From Pedobacter sp. ASV17 (GTDB taxonomy: Bacteria; Bacteroidota; Bacteroidia; Sphingobacteriales; Sphingobacteriaceae): a stretch of 64,000 bases of DNA. A program made the translations under genes and the position numbers. The stretch is taken from assembly GCF_016429065.1 (NCBI RefSeq), contig NZ_JAELTX010000006.1:1-64000 (forward strand), read 5' to 3'. Positions 1-11,300 of this stretch are shown here, piece after piece (positions within the stretch are counted from its first letter, which is position 1; each line of letters begins with the position of its first letter). The notes beneath the pieces were generated by a model. It did not search any database and was not told the DNA's origin. It saw only the letters and a program-made list of their open reading frames with translations.

Positions 1-1976
1 TTGCAGCCAGCGGTAACTATAACCTTACTTTTGCCCCTGGCGTAACCTTTGCCATTGGTCAACGTTCGGTTACGGTAACAGCCAATGCGGGTCAGTCAAA
101 AACCTATGGTAACGTAGATCCAACCTTGACCTACACCGTTGGCGGTTCGGGCTTGGCTTTTGCTGATACCTTTAGCGGAAGCTTAAGCCGTGCAGCAGGA
201 GAGAACGTAAGCAACTATGCCATTACGCAGGGTACACTTGCAGCCAGCGCTAACTATACGCTTACCTTTACCACAGGTGTAACCTTTGCTATTAACCAAA
301 GATCGGTTACGGTAACAGCCAATGCGGGTCAGTCAAAAACCTATGGTAACGTTGATCCAACCTTAATTTATACCATTGGCGGATCGGGTCTTGCGTTTTC
401 AGATACTTTTAGCGGAAGCTTAAGCCGTGCAGCAGGCGAAAACGTAGCCAACTATGCCATCACCCAGGGTACACTTGCAGCTAGTGGCAACTATAATGTT
501 ACTTTTACCACAGGTGTAACCTTTGCTATTAACCCACTTGCGGTTACATTAACTGCGGCTGCTAAATCTAAAAACTACGGAGATGCAGATCCTGTATTGA
601 CCTATACCGTTTTACCTGCACTGGTAAGTGGCGACAGCTTTATTGGAAGCTTAACGAGAGTATCTGGCGAAAACGTAGGTAACTATGCAATCAACCAAGG
701 TACATTGGCGCTAAACGGCAACTATACCCTTACCTACGTTGGAGCAAATTTAGCCATCAATGCCAAAAATATCACGGTAACTGCAGCCGCTAAATCTAAA
801 ATTTACGGTGAGGCAGATCCTGTATTGACCTATACCGTTTTACCTGCACTGGTAAGTGGCGACAGCTTTATTGGAAGTTTAACTAGAGTATCTGGCGAAA
901 ACGTAGATAGTTACGCAATCAACCAAGGCACATTGGCACTAAATACTAACTATACCCTTACCTATGTTGGAGCAAGTTTAACTATCAATGCCAAGAGTAT
1001 TACTGTAACTGCAGCTGCTAAATCTAAGATCTACGGTGATACAGATCCAGCATTAACTTATACTTATGTAGGTACGTTGATTGGTGGCGACAATTTTAGT
1101 GGAGCACTTGTGCGTGCTACAGGTGAAAATGTAAACAATTATAGCATCAATCAAGGGACACTTAGCTTGGGCAATAATTATGCGATTACCTATGTAGGAG
1201 CAAATCTTGCCATCAACAGAGCAACCTTAACCATAACGGCTAATAACAACGTGATGTGCCAAGGTAACGACTTGCCTACATTTGGCGTAAGTTATAGTGG
1301 TTTCAAGTTTACAGATGGTGCCACTAATTTAACCACTAGACCTAGCGTTTCTACTACGGCTACAAGGAATAGCCTAGCAGGTAACTATGCCTTAGTACCT
1401 AGTGGCGCGGTTTCGGGCAACTATACCTTTGTTTACACCAATGGCCAATTGCTCATTAACGCACTTCCTGCAGTAGCAATTACGTCTAACAATGGTCTGT
1501 CCATCTCTAAAGGCGCTACGGCACAGCTAACGGCAACAGGAGGAACAAGCTACGTTTGGTCAAATGCCAACGGCATCATCAGCGGCCAAAATACCGCAGT
1601 ATTAACGATACGTCCTTCGCAAACTACTACCTATACCGTTACGGCTACCAATGCCAATGGCTGTAGCCAGAGTAATGAGGTAACCATTGAGGTACAGGAA
1701 GATTTCCAAATGATTTCTGGGACTAATATCGTTACGCCAAACGGCGATGGTAAAAATGATTTTCTGATCATCAAAAACATTGATATGTATCCTAACAATG
1801 AGATCAAGATCTATGATATCGCCGGTAGGATCGTATACAGCAAGAAAACCTACGATAACACTTGGGGTGGGATGTTGAACGGTTCGCCTTTAGCGAAGGG
1901 AACTTATTATTACATCATCGATTTTGGAAATGGAAAAGCCAAGAGGAAAGGTTTCATCTCAATTGTAAGGGATTAA
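1..1976 (+). CDS. MBG-repeat surface protein with T9SS type B sorting domain (5' partial)
   Basis: The reading frame is open from the window edge, so the start and signal peptide lie outside. What is visible is a chain of MBG/YDG-type beta repeats of 76-79 residues, each with a K-x-Y-G-x-x-D-P motif and a G-x-L/x-x-NY pattern. A PKD/Ig-like segment follows (about 1480-1700), then a C-terminal gliding-motility-associated (CHU_C-type) domain of about 85 residues starting at NIVTPNGDGKNDFLII. That tail is the known type B signal for export and surface attachment through the type IX secretion system. Repeat adhesins of this build usually act in surface adhesion or gliding; that role is inferred. 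One base separates it from the PorP/SprF gene, a pairing common for type B substrates. The total length is unknown. Confidence 0.9.
   Translation, partial: AASGNYNLTFAPGVTFAIGQRSVTVTANAGQSKTYGNVDPTLTYTVGGSGLAFADTFSGSLSRAAGENVSNYAITQGTLAASANYTLTFTTGVTFAINQRSVTVTANAGQSKTYGNVDPTLIYTIGGSGLAFSDTFSGSLSRAAGENVANYAITQGTLAASGNYNVTFTTGVTFAINPLAVTLTAAAKSKNYGDADPVLTYTVLPALVSGDSFIGSLTRVSGENVGNYAINQGTLALNGNYTLTYVGANLAINAKNITVTAAAKSKIYGEADPVLTYTVLPALVSGDSFIGSLTRVSGENVDSYAINQGTLALNTNYTLTYVGASLTINAKSITVTAAAKSKIYGDTDPALTYTYVGTLIGGDNFSGALVRATGENVNNYSINQGTLSLGNNYAITYVGANLAINRATLTITANNNVMCQGNDLPTFGVSYSGFKFTDGATNLTTRPSVSTTATRNSLAGNYALVPSGAVSGNYTFVYTNGQLLINALPAVAITSNNGLSISKGATAQLTATGGTSYVWSNANGIISGQNTAVLTIRPSQTTTYTVTATNANGCSQSNEVTIEVQEDFQMISGTNIVTPNGDGKNDFLIIKNIDMYPNNEIKIYDIAGRIVYSKKTYDNTWGGMLNGSPLAKGTYYYIIDFGNGKAKRKGFISIVRD
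67..1440 (+). repeat. Tandem MBG-coding repeats
   Basis: Equivalent positions recur at 67, 304 and 541 (237-bp period) and then at 543, 771, 999 and 1227 (228-bp period). Neighbouring units are nearly identical in DNA: the stretch from about 588 matches that from about 816 over roughly 95 bases with few changes. This points to recent duplication or gene conversion inside the coding region. Confidence 0.85.
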
Positions 1977-1977
1977 G

Positions 1978-2898
1978 ATGAAGAATACAGGAATTAAACT
2001 CATGAAAATGAAAAGATATATGATAGCGCTGCTGATATCGGGCCTAGGGTTCGGTACAGCCAGTGCACAATTGGCACCACTAGGTGCCATGTACTTCCAA
2101 AACCAATATTTGAACAATCCAGCTTTTGCCGGAAAGCATCAGGGACTAGAACTAGACCTTGGTTACCGTCAGCAATGGAGCAACATGCCAGGCTCGCCAA
2201 AGATCCAGTCGTTGACTGGGTCCTATGCAATGACCCCAAAGGCTGGGCTTGGACTGAACTTCTATAACGACCAAACAGGTCTTTACAAGCAGACCCGTAT
2301 CATGGGTACCTATGCCTATCATCTTCCACTGAGTGAAGGTAGCGACAAATTGAGTTTCGGTGTTTCGGTTGGTCTTATGGACGAACTGGTAGATTACCAC
2401 ATCTTGGATGGGGATATTGATGATCCTTCTACAAGAAATTTCAACCAAAGGGAGAAATATCTGGATGGTGATTTTGGGGCGGCCTACACCAGCGACAAGT
2501 TAAATGTACAGGTTGCTATGCCTAACCTAAGAAATAGCCTGGGCTTTAACAAAGATGACGACCGAGTGGTTAACGTAGCCAGGTATTTTGTGGCGGCGAG
2601 CTATAAACTGCGCCTCTCTGAAAATCAAGGCATGGGCCTAGAGCCCAAAGTGGCATTTCGTTCAATACGCGGCTTCGACAACATATTTGACATGGGGGCG
2701 AACTTTACCTTTGTAGAGGATAAGATTGGGCTAATGGCCATGTACCACACTACTAAAAGTACTTCCTTTGGCTTTATTGCAAAAGTGTCCAAAACGTTTA
2801 ACCTAATGGGCGTTTACACTTCCAATACTGCGGCACTGGCAGGCCAGGCCAATGGCAGTTTCGAAGTGAATATGAAAATGAACCTGTTTAATAAATAG
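1978..2898 (+). CDS. PorP/SprF family T9SS outer-membrane protein
   Basis: A 306-residue protein of the PorP/SprF family, outer-membrane beta-barrel proteins that accompany type B T9SS substrates and help export or anchor them. The N-terminus has a signal peptide ending near ASAQ, followed by the family hallmark of a Q-x-Y-x-x-N-P-A-x-A-G motif and a Y-R-Q-Q-W motif near residues 40-70. The rest alternates short beta strands, as expected of a barrel. The ATG at 1978 lies one base after the upstream stop. Starts at 2002 or 2008 would give a more conventional signal peptide and cannot be excluded. It is co-transcribed with the MBG adhesin, so its partner is probably that protein. A strong hairpin follows the gene. 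Confidence 0.9.
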   Translation: MKNTGIKLMKMKRYMIALLISGLGFGTASAQLAPLGAMYFQNQYLNNPAFAGKHQGLELDLGYRQQWSNMPGSPKIQSLTGSYAMTPKAGLGLNFYNDQTGLYKQTRIMGTYAYHLPLSEGSDKLSFGVSVGLMDELVDYHILDGDIDDPSTRNFNQREKYLDGDFGAAYTSDKLNVQVAMPNLRNSLGFNKDDDRVVNVARYFVAASYKLRLSENQGMGLEPKVAFRSIRGFDNIFDMGANFTFVEDKIGLMAMYHTTKSTSFGFIAKVSKTFNLMGVYTSNTAALAGQANGSFEVNMKMNLFNK

Positions 2899-2921
2899 GT
2901 GCTTTTAACATTACAGATTAC

Positions 2922-2957
2922 CAAACGCCCCATTGATGAAATGGGGCGTTTGTTGTA
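2922..2957 (+). terminator. Hairpin terminator after the PorP/SprF gene
   Basis: Perfect 12-bp inverted repeat (CAAACGCCCCAT, 2922-2933, against 2941-2952) with a 7-base loop and a short T-containing tail. It lies 23 bases after the stop codon. The rest of the gap up to 3162 shows nothing recognisable. Confidence 0.75.
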
Positions 2958-3162
2958 TGATATACTTACCAAGCCAGAATAATGCAACTAACATGGGACA
3001 TTAGGTGGATTTCAGCTAGCAGAAGTCAGTAATCAAATATTTCCGTTTTATGGATTATTTCGTATGCCCAAGAATTAGGATGCCTGAGAGCATATTCCTT
3101 AATACCTTTTCTGTTCTAAAAATCACTTGAAAGAGGTAGGAGAAAAAAGAAATCTAAAAAGC

Positions 3163-4341
3163 TTAAACCGAAGCGGAGTGGGCCGTGTTGTTTTTTTGAA
3201 CCAGTTGGTCAAGTTTCTCCATATCTACCCCAATGCCCATGTTGCTCACATAGTCGCTCACCGATACCCCTACAAATTTTTTAAAGTTTTTCGAAAAGGT
3301 GAACCTCGAATTAAACAGGCATTTTTCACCTAAAGAAGCTACCGTATATTTTTCGAGATAACCTTCGTTGATTAAGGATAGGGCATAATTAACCTTAACC
3401 AGATTGCTAAAATCGTTAACGGAATAAAGGCAATGATATTTGAAGATAAAGTCGAGGTGACGTTTGGGCGTTTTTAAAGCCTTTGCCAAACTCTCCGCAT
3501 TTAAGGTTGTTTTAGAAAGCACTTCTGCTGATTTCTGGATGGTTTTGATTTCTAGGATAATAGAGTCAATTCTTTTTGAAACGGTCTGATGCACTATTTT
3601 ATCCTTATCCTCTATCGCTTTCAAAGATTTGTGGCTCCAAGTTTGGAAATCCTGATGCTCATTGGATTGGATGTTTTTGATGAAGGTATGCTCTCCAAAG
3701 ATGATTACCGGGTTCTTAAACATATAAATAATCACCCCTAGCCAAACCAAAGAAGAGTATCTATAAAAAGTACTCAGATCCATTTGATTGGACAAATCCT
3801 GAAATGAAATGTAATTAGAGTAAATAAACAACAATAACGTGAGTGCTAGCATTAATACCACCCATTTTTTGATGGCTGGATAGCTCATTTTATCCAGTAT
3901 TGACAGGTTTTTCCGATAGATAAACTTCCGCGTCATCACAAGGATCAATAAGAAGTAAATAACCGTGTAGCATAAATAAACAGAACGGTTAACAGTATAG
4001 CTTGTAAAAATCAAATTGATGACAATCAATACGGACGGAAAAATAAAATGTAGCAACTCTTTTTTCAGAAGCCCGGCCCCTTGGATCAATCTGCTAAAAA
4101 ATAGGTAGTAAATAGGTACGATATAGAACGCCAACAACGGTTTAATGTGTAGCGGGCTGTAGGTTTTATGAGTGAAGTCCAAAGCCTCTATAGCATAAAG
4201 GAAACGCTGTAAACCAACCACCATTAAAATAGCGATCAGATAGCCATTAGTGATGCGATTTGGCTTTTGATTAAAGAGAATAAGGAGGACAACAAAGAGA
4301 CATAAAAAGCCTATCAGCAATGAGAGTACGTCTAAAAACAT
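3163..4341 (-). CDS. Membrane-bound AraC-family transcriptional regulator
   Basis: A 392-residue protein. The first half (about residues 1-215) is a series of hydrophobic helices resembling a 6-7 segment membrane domain; the last ~100 residues match an AraC-type double helix-turn-helix (S-R-F-T-F-S-K-N-F-K-K-F near the end). This layout is common in Bacteroidota, where a membrane sensor is fused directly to an AraC DNA-binding domain; signals are generally unknown. The gene is divergent from the tail-collar gene across a 112-bp spacer, which makes that gene and the giant surface protein behind it the likely targets. It shares its build with the regulator at 18122-19258. The exact helix count is estimated by eye. 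Confidence 0.8.
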   Translation of the reverse strand: MFLDVLSLLIGFLCLFVVLLILFNQKPNRITNGYLIAILMVVGLQRFLYAIEALDFTHKTYSPLHIKPLLAFYIVPIYYLFFSRLIQGAGLLKKELLHFIFPSVLIVINLIFTSYTVNRSVYLCYTVIYFLLILVMTRKFIYRKNLSILDKMSYPAIKKWVVLMLALTLLLFIYSNYISFQDLSNQMDLSTFYRYSSLVWLGVIIYMFKNPVIIFGEHTFIKNIQSNEHQDFQTWSHKSLKAIEDKDKIVHQTVSKRIDSIILEIKTIQKSAEVLSKTTLNAESLAKALKTPKRHLDFIFKYHCLYSVNDFSNLVKVNYALSLINEGYLEKYTVASLGEKCLFNSRFTFSKNFKKFVGVSVSDYVSNMGIGVDMEKLDQLVQKNNTAHSASV

Positions 4342-4453
4342 GTGTCAAATATTCAAAATATGTAACGAATATAGACATTCTGTGTGCGTTATTCCTAATT
4401 GATTTAATCTTTATTTTCTTTTACGCTAAAGTTTAAAAATTAGTATTTAAAAT

Positions 4454-5329
4454 ATGAAAAAACTCTACTTTGTTTTCTTTCTTGCTATCGCATTTATTTC
4501 GAGTGCTTATGCACAATCGAACGTTACTTCCTCTGGAATTTCTATTCAAGGAATTGCCCGAGATGAAACAAACGCAGCGATCGCTAATATTGACCAATTA
4601 GGTCTTGTGTTTACCATTTATTATCTGGGTGCTGGTAATAGTGAACAAGCTATTTTAACCAAAACAGCCAATGTGAAAACAGATAACTTCGGGGTATTCT
4701 CTTATGTATTGGACATTGACCAATCATTGTATACCCAAATTGGTTCACAAACTACTTATTTGAAAGTGGTACAAGGTAGCGTTGTTTTCTCAAACGAAAA
4801 ATTGCAGGCGGTACCTTATTCTGTTTATGCACAAAATGGGGTGCCAACAGGTGCTATTATGCCATTTATAGGAACAACCGCTCCAAAAGGCTGGTTGCTT
4901 TGTGATGGCAGTGCCTTTACTGATAATGCTACCAATGCAAATTTGAAAGCTTTATTGGGTAGTACCAATACGCCAGATTTAAGAGCGATGTTTTTACGTG
5001 GTGCGGGCACTGGAAACGGAAAAACGGGACCGGCCTTAAGAGCAGTACAACAAGATGATATCATATCCCACTTGCATGGGGTTAATTTAAACACCAGTAA
5101 CAATGGGTCGCATAGCCATACCACAGGTTTTGGTAATGATGATTATAACAATAGCAAAGGTAATAACCTTAATGGCTTGGGACATGATATCGATGGACCT
5201 GATAACAGATGGTTGAGATCAAGTACCGACGGCGACCACATCCATAATGTTTCTGGTAACACGGCAGCAACTGGAGGAACAGAAACCCGTCCTATCAACT
5301 ACGGGGTGAACTACATCATCAAAATATAA
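4454..5329 (+). CDS. Secreted phage tail-collar domain protein
   Basis: A 291-residue protein with a clear signal peptide (cleavage near AYAQ-S, residue 21). Residues about 25-130 form a beta-rich N-terminal region. From about residue 134 there is a tail-collar-type domain: G-A-I-M-P-F, then P-K-G-W-L-L-C-D-G-S, then P-D-L-R-A-M-F-L-R-G. The C-terminus has several H-x-H motifs (HLHG, HSHT, HIHN) and ends ETRPINYGVNYIIKI, as in short tail-fibre tips where His residues bind metal. No other phage genes are nearby, so this looks like a domesticated surface or adhesion protein of a kind frequent in Bacteroidota. It probably starts the operon continuing into the giant protein, although a small terminator lies between. 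Confidence 0.85.
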   Translation: MKKLYFVFFLAIAFISSAYAQSNVTSSGISIQGIARDETNAAIANIDQLGLVFTIYYLGAGNSEQAILTKTANVKTDNFGVFSYVLDIDQSLYTQIGSQTTYLKVVQGSVVFSNEKLQAVPYSVYAQNGVPTGAIMPFIGTTAPKGWLLCDGSAFTDNATNANLKALLGSTNTPDLRAMFLRGAGTGNGKTGPALRAVQQDDIISHLHGVNLNTSNNGSHSHTTGFGNDDYNNSKGNNLNGLGHDIDGPDNRWLRSSTDGDHIHNVSGNTAATGGTETRPINYGVNYIIKI

Positions 5330-5333
5330 TTCT

Positions 5334-5357
5334 AACTCGGTTTTACCGGGTTTTTTT
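5334..5357 (+). terminator. Rho-independent terminator
   Basis: Stem AACTCGG / CCGGGTT (one T-G pair) with loop TTTTA, running into a T tract, just after the tail-collar stop. Short stem, so read-through into the next gene is likely. Confidence 0.65.
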
Positions 5358-5381
5358 GATCATCCAAATAAAATTTTCATA

Positions 5382-8300
5382 ATGAAGAATTATATTCTTG
5401 TACTATGCTTAATAGTACTAAGCTGTAGCACCCTACTAGCTCAAGAGCAAAAGGGTGTGGCTACCGTTATTGGAGCGGCCTCTTCTCAAAAAGACAATTT
5501 GGGACGCACCATTACCACGCCTGTAAATGGCGTAAACAAAACAATTACCATTCAAAGTGTAGGAATACAGGTAGGTATGCCTTATATGGGTGTAAAGGAT
5601 GCGCCTTATACCAATAATCCTACGCAATATTATAGAAACGATTTAGGTTTCCCTTGGGGCATTAGGTATCGTTACAATACCTTTTCTGAAGATGCTTTCA
5701 CCGTATCTAAAGGTTATTTTAGCGACAGGATTGAACTGAACTGGGATATCAAACAAAATAGAGACAAGATTGTCAGTATTTCGGTTTATCGTTCAGAAGA
5801 TATTGATAGCCAAAATCCAAATTGGGGAAAAGCCTTAAAAACGCTGCCTGCAGATGCTGGAACTTTCTCCGACAACAATGTAGAGGGTGGAAAGCTTTAT
5901 CGTTATAAAGTAGCGGCCAAAGGCGTAGAAGTTGACGGACTGGAAATTTTATACAGTACCTATATCATAGGCGTTGGTTACAGAAACCCAACGGGTGTAG
6001 TTACGGGTAATGTAAGCTTCACGGGAGGTAATCCTGTAAAAGATGTATTGGTTACGGCCAACCCTACAGGCAGCCAACTCCGATTTGGAAGCTCCTTAAA
6101 TGTGCCAGGTGCTGGGTATGTTTCTGTACCAAGATTGCACAAAGGATTAAAAGATTCGATTACGCTTCAGACATGGATGAAGCCACAAAATGCTTTATCC
6201 ACATGGAAAGCTGGTGTTTCTTTATATAAATTGCAAAGCGACGCCAACGAAAACTTAACATTTGGGGCTTGGACTGACGTACAAAATTGGAGAGGTGGAT
6301 CAGCGGCTCCAGAAAGATTTTTACAATTGAGTGTAGGAAGTGCATACATTGCGCTTTTTGCCTACTATCCAAGTGGAGAAATAGACAATGCGGGAGAAGA
6401 TATTTTAGTGCCAATAGATAATATTAGCACCTCATTTGTTCATTGTAGCGCAGTCATTAGGGATAACAAAACGGTGGAGTTTTACATCAACGGTCGTTTG
6501 ATGGATGCCGCTTACAGAACTAAAATGACCAACATTTTAGCTAAAAAAGGATTGCCAGCCATCAGATTGGACATTGCCAGCAATATCGTTAAGCTAAATA
6601 CTACAGCTGGTGGACAGCCTCAAAGCTGGACCCACTTTTTAATGGGCGGTGGAGAACCTACTTACTTAGATGAGTTTAGGATATGGGAAACGGCATTAAC
6701 GCCCTCTCAAATCAAAAGAGATTACCGTCGTTACTTAAACGGGAACGAAGCATTTTTACATACTTATATCAGTGCTAATGAAAGTATAGGCGATTATGCT
6801 TATGATTTGGCACACACAGGCTTCAACTATCATGGTAATAATGCAAAACTGAGCAATTCGGCCCTTGCAGCCGTAAATACACCTAAATTTGATAATGCGG
6901 TGAACAACATTCCAACAAATACCCAATTGGGTGTTTTGGGCGTAACCGATGAATTTGGTAACTATGTGATTTCGGCAATACCCTACAAAGGTAACGGTGA
7001 TTCTTTCACCATTGTACCTTCTTTGGGAAAACATGAATTTAACCCTAAGCAGCAATTGGCATTTTTGGGTGTAGGTTCAACCGTAGTGAATAAAATTGAT
7101 TTTACGGATAAATCGTCTTTTGTATTTAAAGGACATGCAGTTTATGACAGTAGAGGTGTTTTTCCAATTACTGCCGACGCTCCAATTACAGGTGATATTA
7201 AGGACGACGAAGCCTATAATGCTTACGTAAAAAGCAATTTGAAATACCAAAAGGGCGAATATTGGGCTGAAAAAGATGCGACAGGTAAAATCACCAAGCT
7301 GAATAGATATGCTCAAATTCCTGTTCCAGGCGCTTTTGTAAGTGTAGATGGCGTGCAAGCCATTGATGCAAATAATGCACCTGTACAAACAGATATTGAT
7401 GGTAGGTTTACCCTGCAGGTGCCTATTGGCCAACATGCCATCACCTTGACTAAAGATGGACACACTTTTGCCTATGATGGTAGATATCCAGCCAAAATTA
7501 CATCTGTGGTAAATGGGGTAACTACCGTGACCAATACTTATCAGGATTTTTATGAAGACCGCGATGAGCCCATTACTTTTATCGATAACACTAAAGTAAT
7601 TGTGGTTGGTCGTGTAGTTGGTGGAACGGCACAAGCCGATAAAACCATTGGTTTTGGTTACGATGGGAAAAAGACCTATAACTATAAAGATGCCGCGGGG
7701 GTAAGTAAAACAACGGTTTATACCTCCGAAAATAACATTGGTAAAGCACAACTTACTTTGGGCTATTTACCTACTGGTGCCACTAGTGTGACGCCAGAGT
7801 ATAAAACAAGCTTTATCACCAATGTACAAACGGGCGAATATAGGGTATCTTTATTGCCGTTGAGTTATATGTTATCGCAAAACGATTTGCATTTTACCAG
7901 CGGTAAAAATCCAGATAACAAACCCATGTTAGATGCGGATAGGGTCATCAATTTTACGACCATTAAACCCGTGCAATATCCAAAGTTTATTCAAGGTAAA
8001 GACACCATCACCGGGCAGCCTTATCAAGAGGTATTAAAGTTTACCCATATCGCTACACCTGTACAAAAGATTTTGAGCCAAAATTCGGATCAAAGTATCG
8101 TGATGAATGGAATAACCTATACCATTACTTCGGCGCAAACTACCCCAGTTTACAGCCAATTTGGAGACTATAAAATTGAAGTGCAAGGCCAGGAAATCTA
8201 TAATAACTACGACAATAGCCCTACTGTACCAGTGGTAACCACTGTTCCTGTAGAAGGTGGTACGTTAGTGGTGACCAATAACCTTGCCTTAGAAAACAGT

Positions 8301-11300
8301 GAAAAAATAGAAGTTTCTTCAAAAGACCCAAGCATACTCATTTACACCTTTAAAGGAGGGATGCCTAATACCGATGAAGCTACTGGTTTTAAAAGAACCA
8401 TTGACCTTAAATACAGGTCAAACGGTACCGATTATCCTATTACTGGTTATAAAACCGATGGTATTTTGATGGGCGGTGTGGCCGATGGTTCGCAAACTTT
8501 TGTAACGGCAGGACCACAGATCCCTGATTTTATTTTACGTGACCCTCCAGGTTCTGGTAGTTCTGCTCGAATAGAAAAAGGCTCTACTTTCAGTTTTTCA
8601 AAAGAAAGTAGCTCTAGTAAAAGTAACGGTACCGATGTAAATACGACCGTTTCGTTGGGCTTTAAATTAACCGTAGGCGGTGGAATGCTGGGACCGGTAA
8701 TGGAAACAGAAACCACTAATGATCTTTCTACTGGGATTACCATGTCCCAATCATCATCTAACGGGAAATCATTAACCAATACGTACAGCTTTAACCAAAC
8801 CATTGCAACAAGTGATGATCCTAGCTTTGTAGGTGGCGATGCCGATTTATATATCGGAACTTCTGCTAATCAATATTACGGAACATACAACAACTTGGCG
8901 GCATCTACCGTAACCAACTCGGTTCCAATTAAGGTGAGTTACGTGAGTGGTACCAAAACGTTGACCACCAATTTATATCCAAAAGTAAACAAGGCGATGT
9001 ACTTTAATGAGGCACCAGAAAAAACCTTGTTTATTTACTCTCAGCATCAAATTCTGAATGAAATTATTCCAAGCTACCAAGAATTTGTTCAGCAAATTGA
9101 GGATGGAACATTAATTGAAAATCAGAATGGTGTATTGTCGAAGAACGCTTATTTGTCTTCTATCAACCTTTGGAGAAAAATTATCCTGAACAATGAGTTG
9201 ACCAAATATCAAGCCTTAAAAGACAAGGATAAGTTAAAGCAATCTTTAAATGCCATTATCGAAAGTTTAAAAGATCCAAAAACGGGTGCCTTATCCGCCT
9301 CTGGCAAAAAAATGAAGGATTTGTTGAATGCCACCTTCTTTGAAAATATTTCATTTGATGCTGGCGTTGGAGAAATTACCAAAGGATTTCAAACAGGTCG
9401 TTTATCTGGTACCTCCCAATCTTACGAGTTACAGTTAGATCAATCCGTGGTAGCTTCTGTTGGAGCAACATTTAACGAAACTGGATTTGGTGTTGAAACC
9501 AGCACCACCAGTGGATCTGGATCTGGAAATTCTAGTGGCGAAGACGAAGAGGAGACCACCAATGTAAGTTATACGCTGAAAGATAATGATGCCAATAACA
9601 TGTTTAGTGTTGATGTTATTAACGCATTTGACGGAAATGGACCCATCTTTATCACTAAAGGTGGACAAACTTCTTGTCCGTACGAAGGCCCACAATTGTC
9701 TTATTTCTATAACCCTAATCACGCTAACGTTACCAACCCATCGGCAAACATTGTGCCGCTTGAAGATGCGCAACGTTTAGAATTATCAGTAGCAACTATT
9801 GCCTTAGAAAAGCCAGAAATCACGGTAGGAGCGGCAGATGTAGCAGGTATTTTTGATGGTAGAAACGCAGAATTTGTGCTTCACCTTCGCAACACCAGTA
9901 CCGCCAATAAAGACGTATCGTTTTTACTGACCGTAGATCAGTCTACCAATCCTGATAATGCAGCCATCAATATAGAACCTAATGGGACCATTATCAATAT
10001 CCCAGCAGGTAAAACGGTGCAGTACACCATGACTTTGAAGAAAGTAAAGCAAGACCAATTTGATTATAAAAACATCAAAGTCATATTGCAATCGCTTTGC
10101 GACGGTGATGCTATGGATACGGTATTGGTATCAGCAAGTTTTGTGCCTGCATGCTCCCCGGTAACCGTAATGGCACCAGCAAACAATTGGCTGATGAACA
10201 GAAATACCGCTTTTTCAGGGGTAAATACAAGACCATTAAATATCAAATTGGGAGATTTTAATACCAGTTTTGCCAGTTTCCAAAAAATTAGCTTGGAATA
10301 CCGCTTAAAAGGCACGCCAGATTGGATCAATTTAAGAACTTACTACAAAAATCAGCAAGATTACGATGCTGCACACACGGGTGGTGATACCAATATCGAA
10401 ATGATTGTAGGGACAGAACTGAATTATTCGTGGGACATTGCTGCTTTGGGCTTAGCTAATGGACAGTATGAGCTAAGAGCACGTACCAATTGTAATAATC
10501 AAACCGCCTTCGAATCGCAAGTAGTACAAGGCCAAGTAGACCTTACGGCACCTGTGCTGTTTGGCACCCCTACACCAACCAACGGTACATTGGGCATTGG
10601 CGACGATTTAAAATTAAGGTTTAACGAACCGGTTAAGTTGAACGGAACCGTAACCAAATTTGAATTCTTGGTTCAAAAAAATCAAAGTCCGGTAAAACAT
10701 GAAGTATCGCTAGCATTTAATGGGACCAACAATACCGCTACCATTAGTAAACCAGCCATTACCACTGGAGATTTTAGTATCGAGTTTTGGTTGAAAAATA
10801 CCAGTCCAGCAGGAACTTCAACCTTGTTAAGCCAAACCAATGGAATTAAAGTAGAGCTGGTTAATAGTGACTTAAAGTACACCATTGGTGGACAAAGTAT
10901 TACCGCAACCATTACAAAAGATGGCACCTTTAACCACTATGCACTTGCTTATGATGCTACCGCAGGTAAATTAACCATCATAGAAAATGATATAGAAAAG
11001 AAAACAACCACACTGGCTACCAAATTGAGTTTCACTAATGAAAATTCGATTGTATTGGGTGGAAATACCTTTAAAGGAAATGTACACGACCTTCGTTTTT
11101 GGAAACGTAATATCACCAGAGAAGCTTCGGTAGCCAATATGAACCTTGTTTTAAATGGCAATGAGGTAAATCTTTTAGGGTATTGGCCAATGAACGAAGG
11201 TAATGGTACCGTGGCTAATGATTTGGCAAGGTATAAACACCTAACTATTGCCAACACCAATTGGGATATTAATCCTAAAGGTACCGCTTATGCTTTCGAT

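Noticed and set aside
7077-7751. 224-codon open frame on the minus strand
   Set aside because: It lies entirely inside the giant T9SS protein gene, gives a low-complexity product with no family features, and is a shadow of the + frame.
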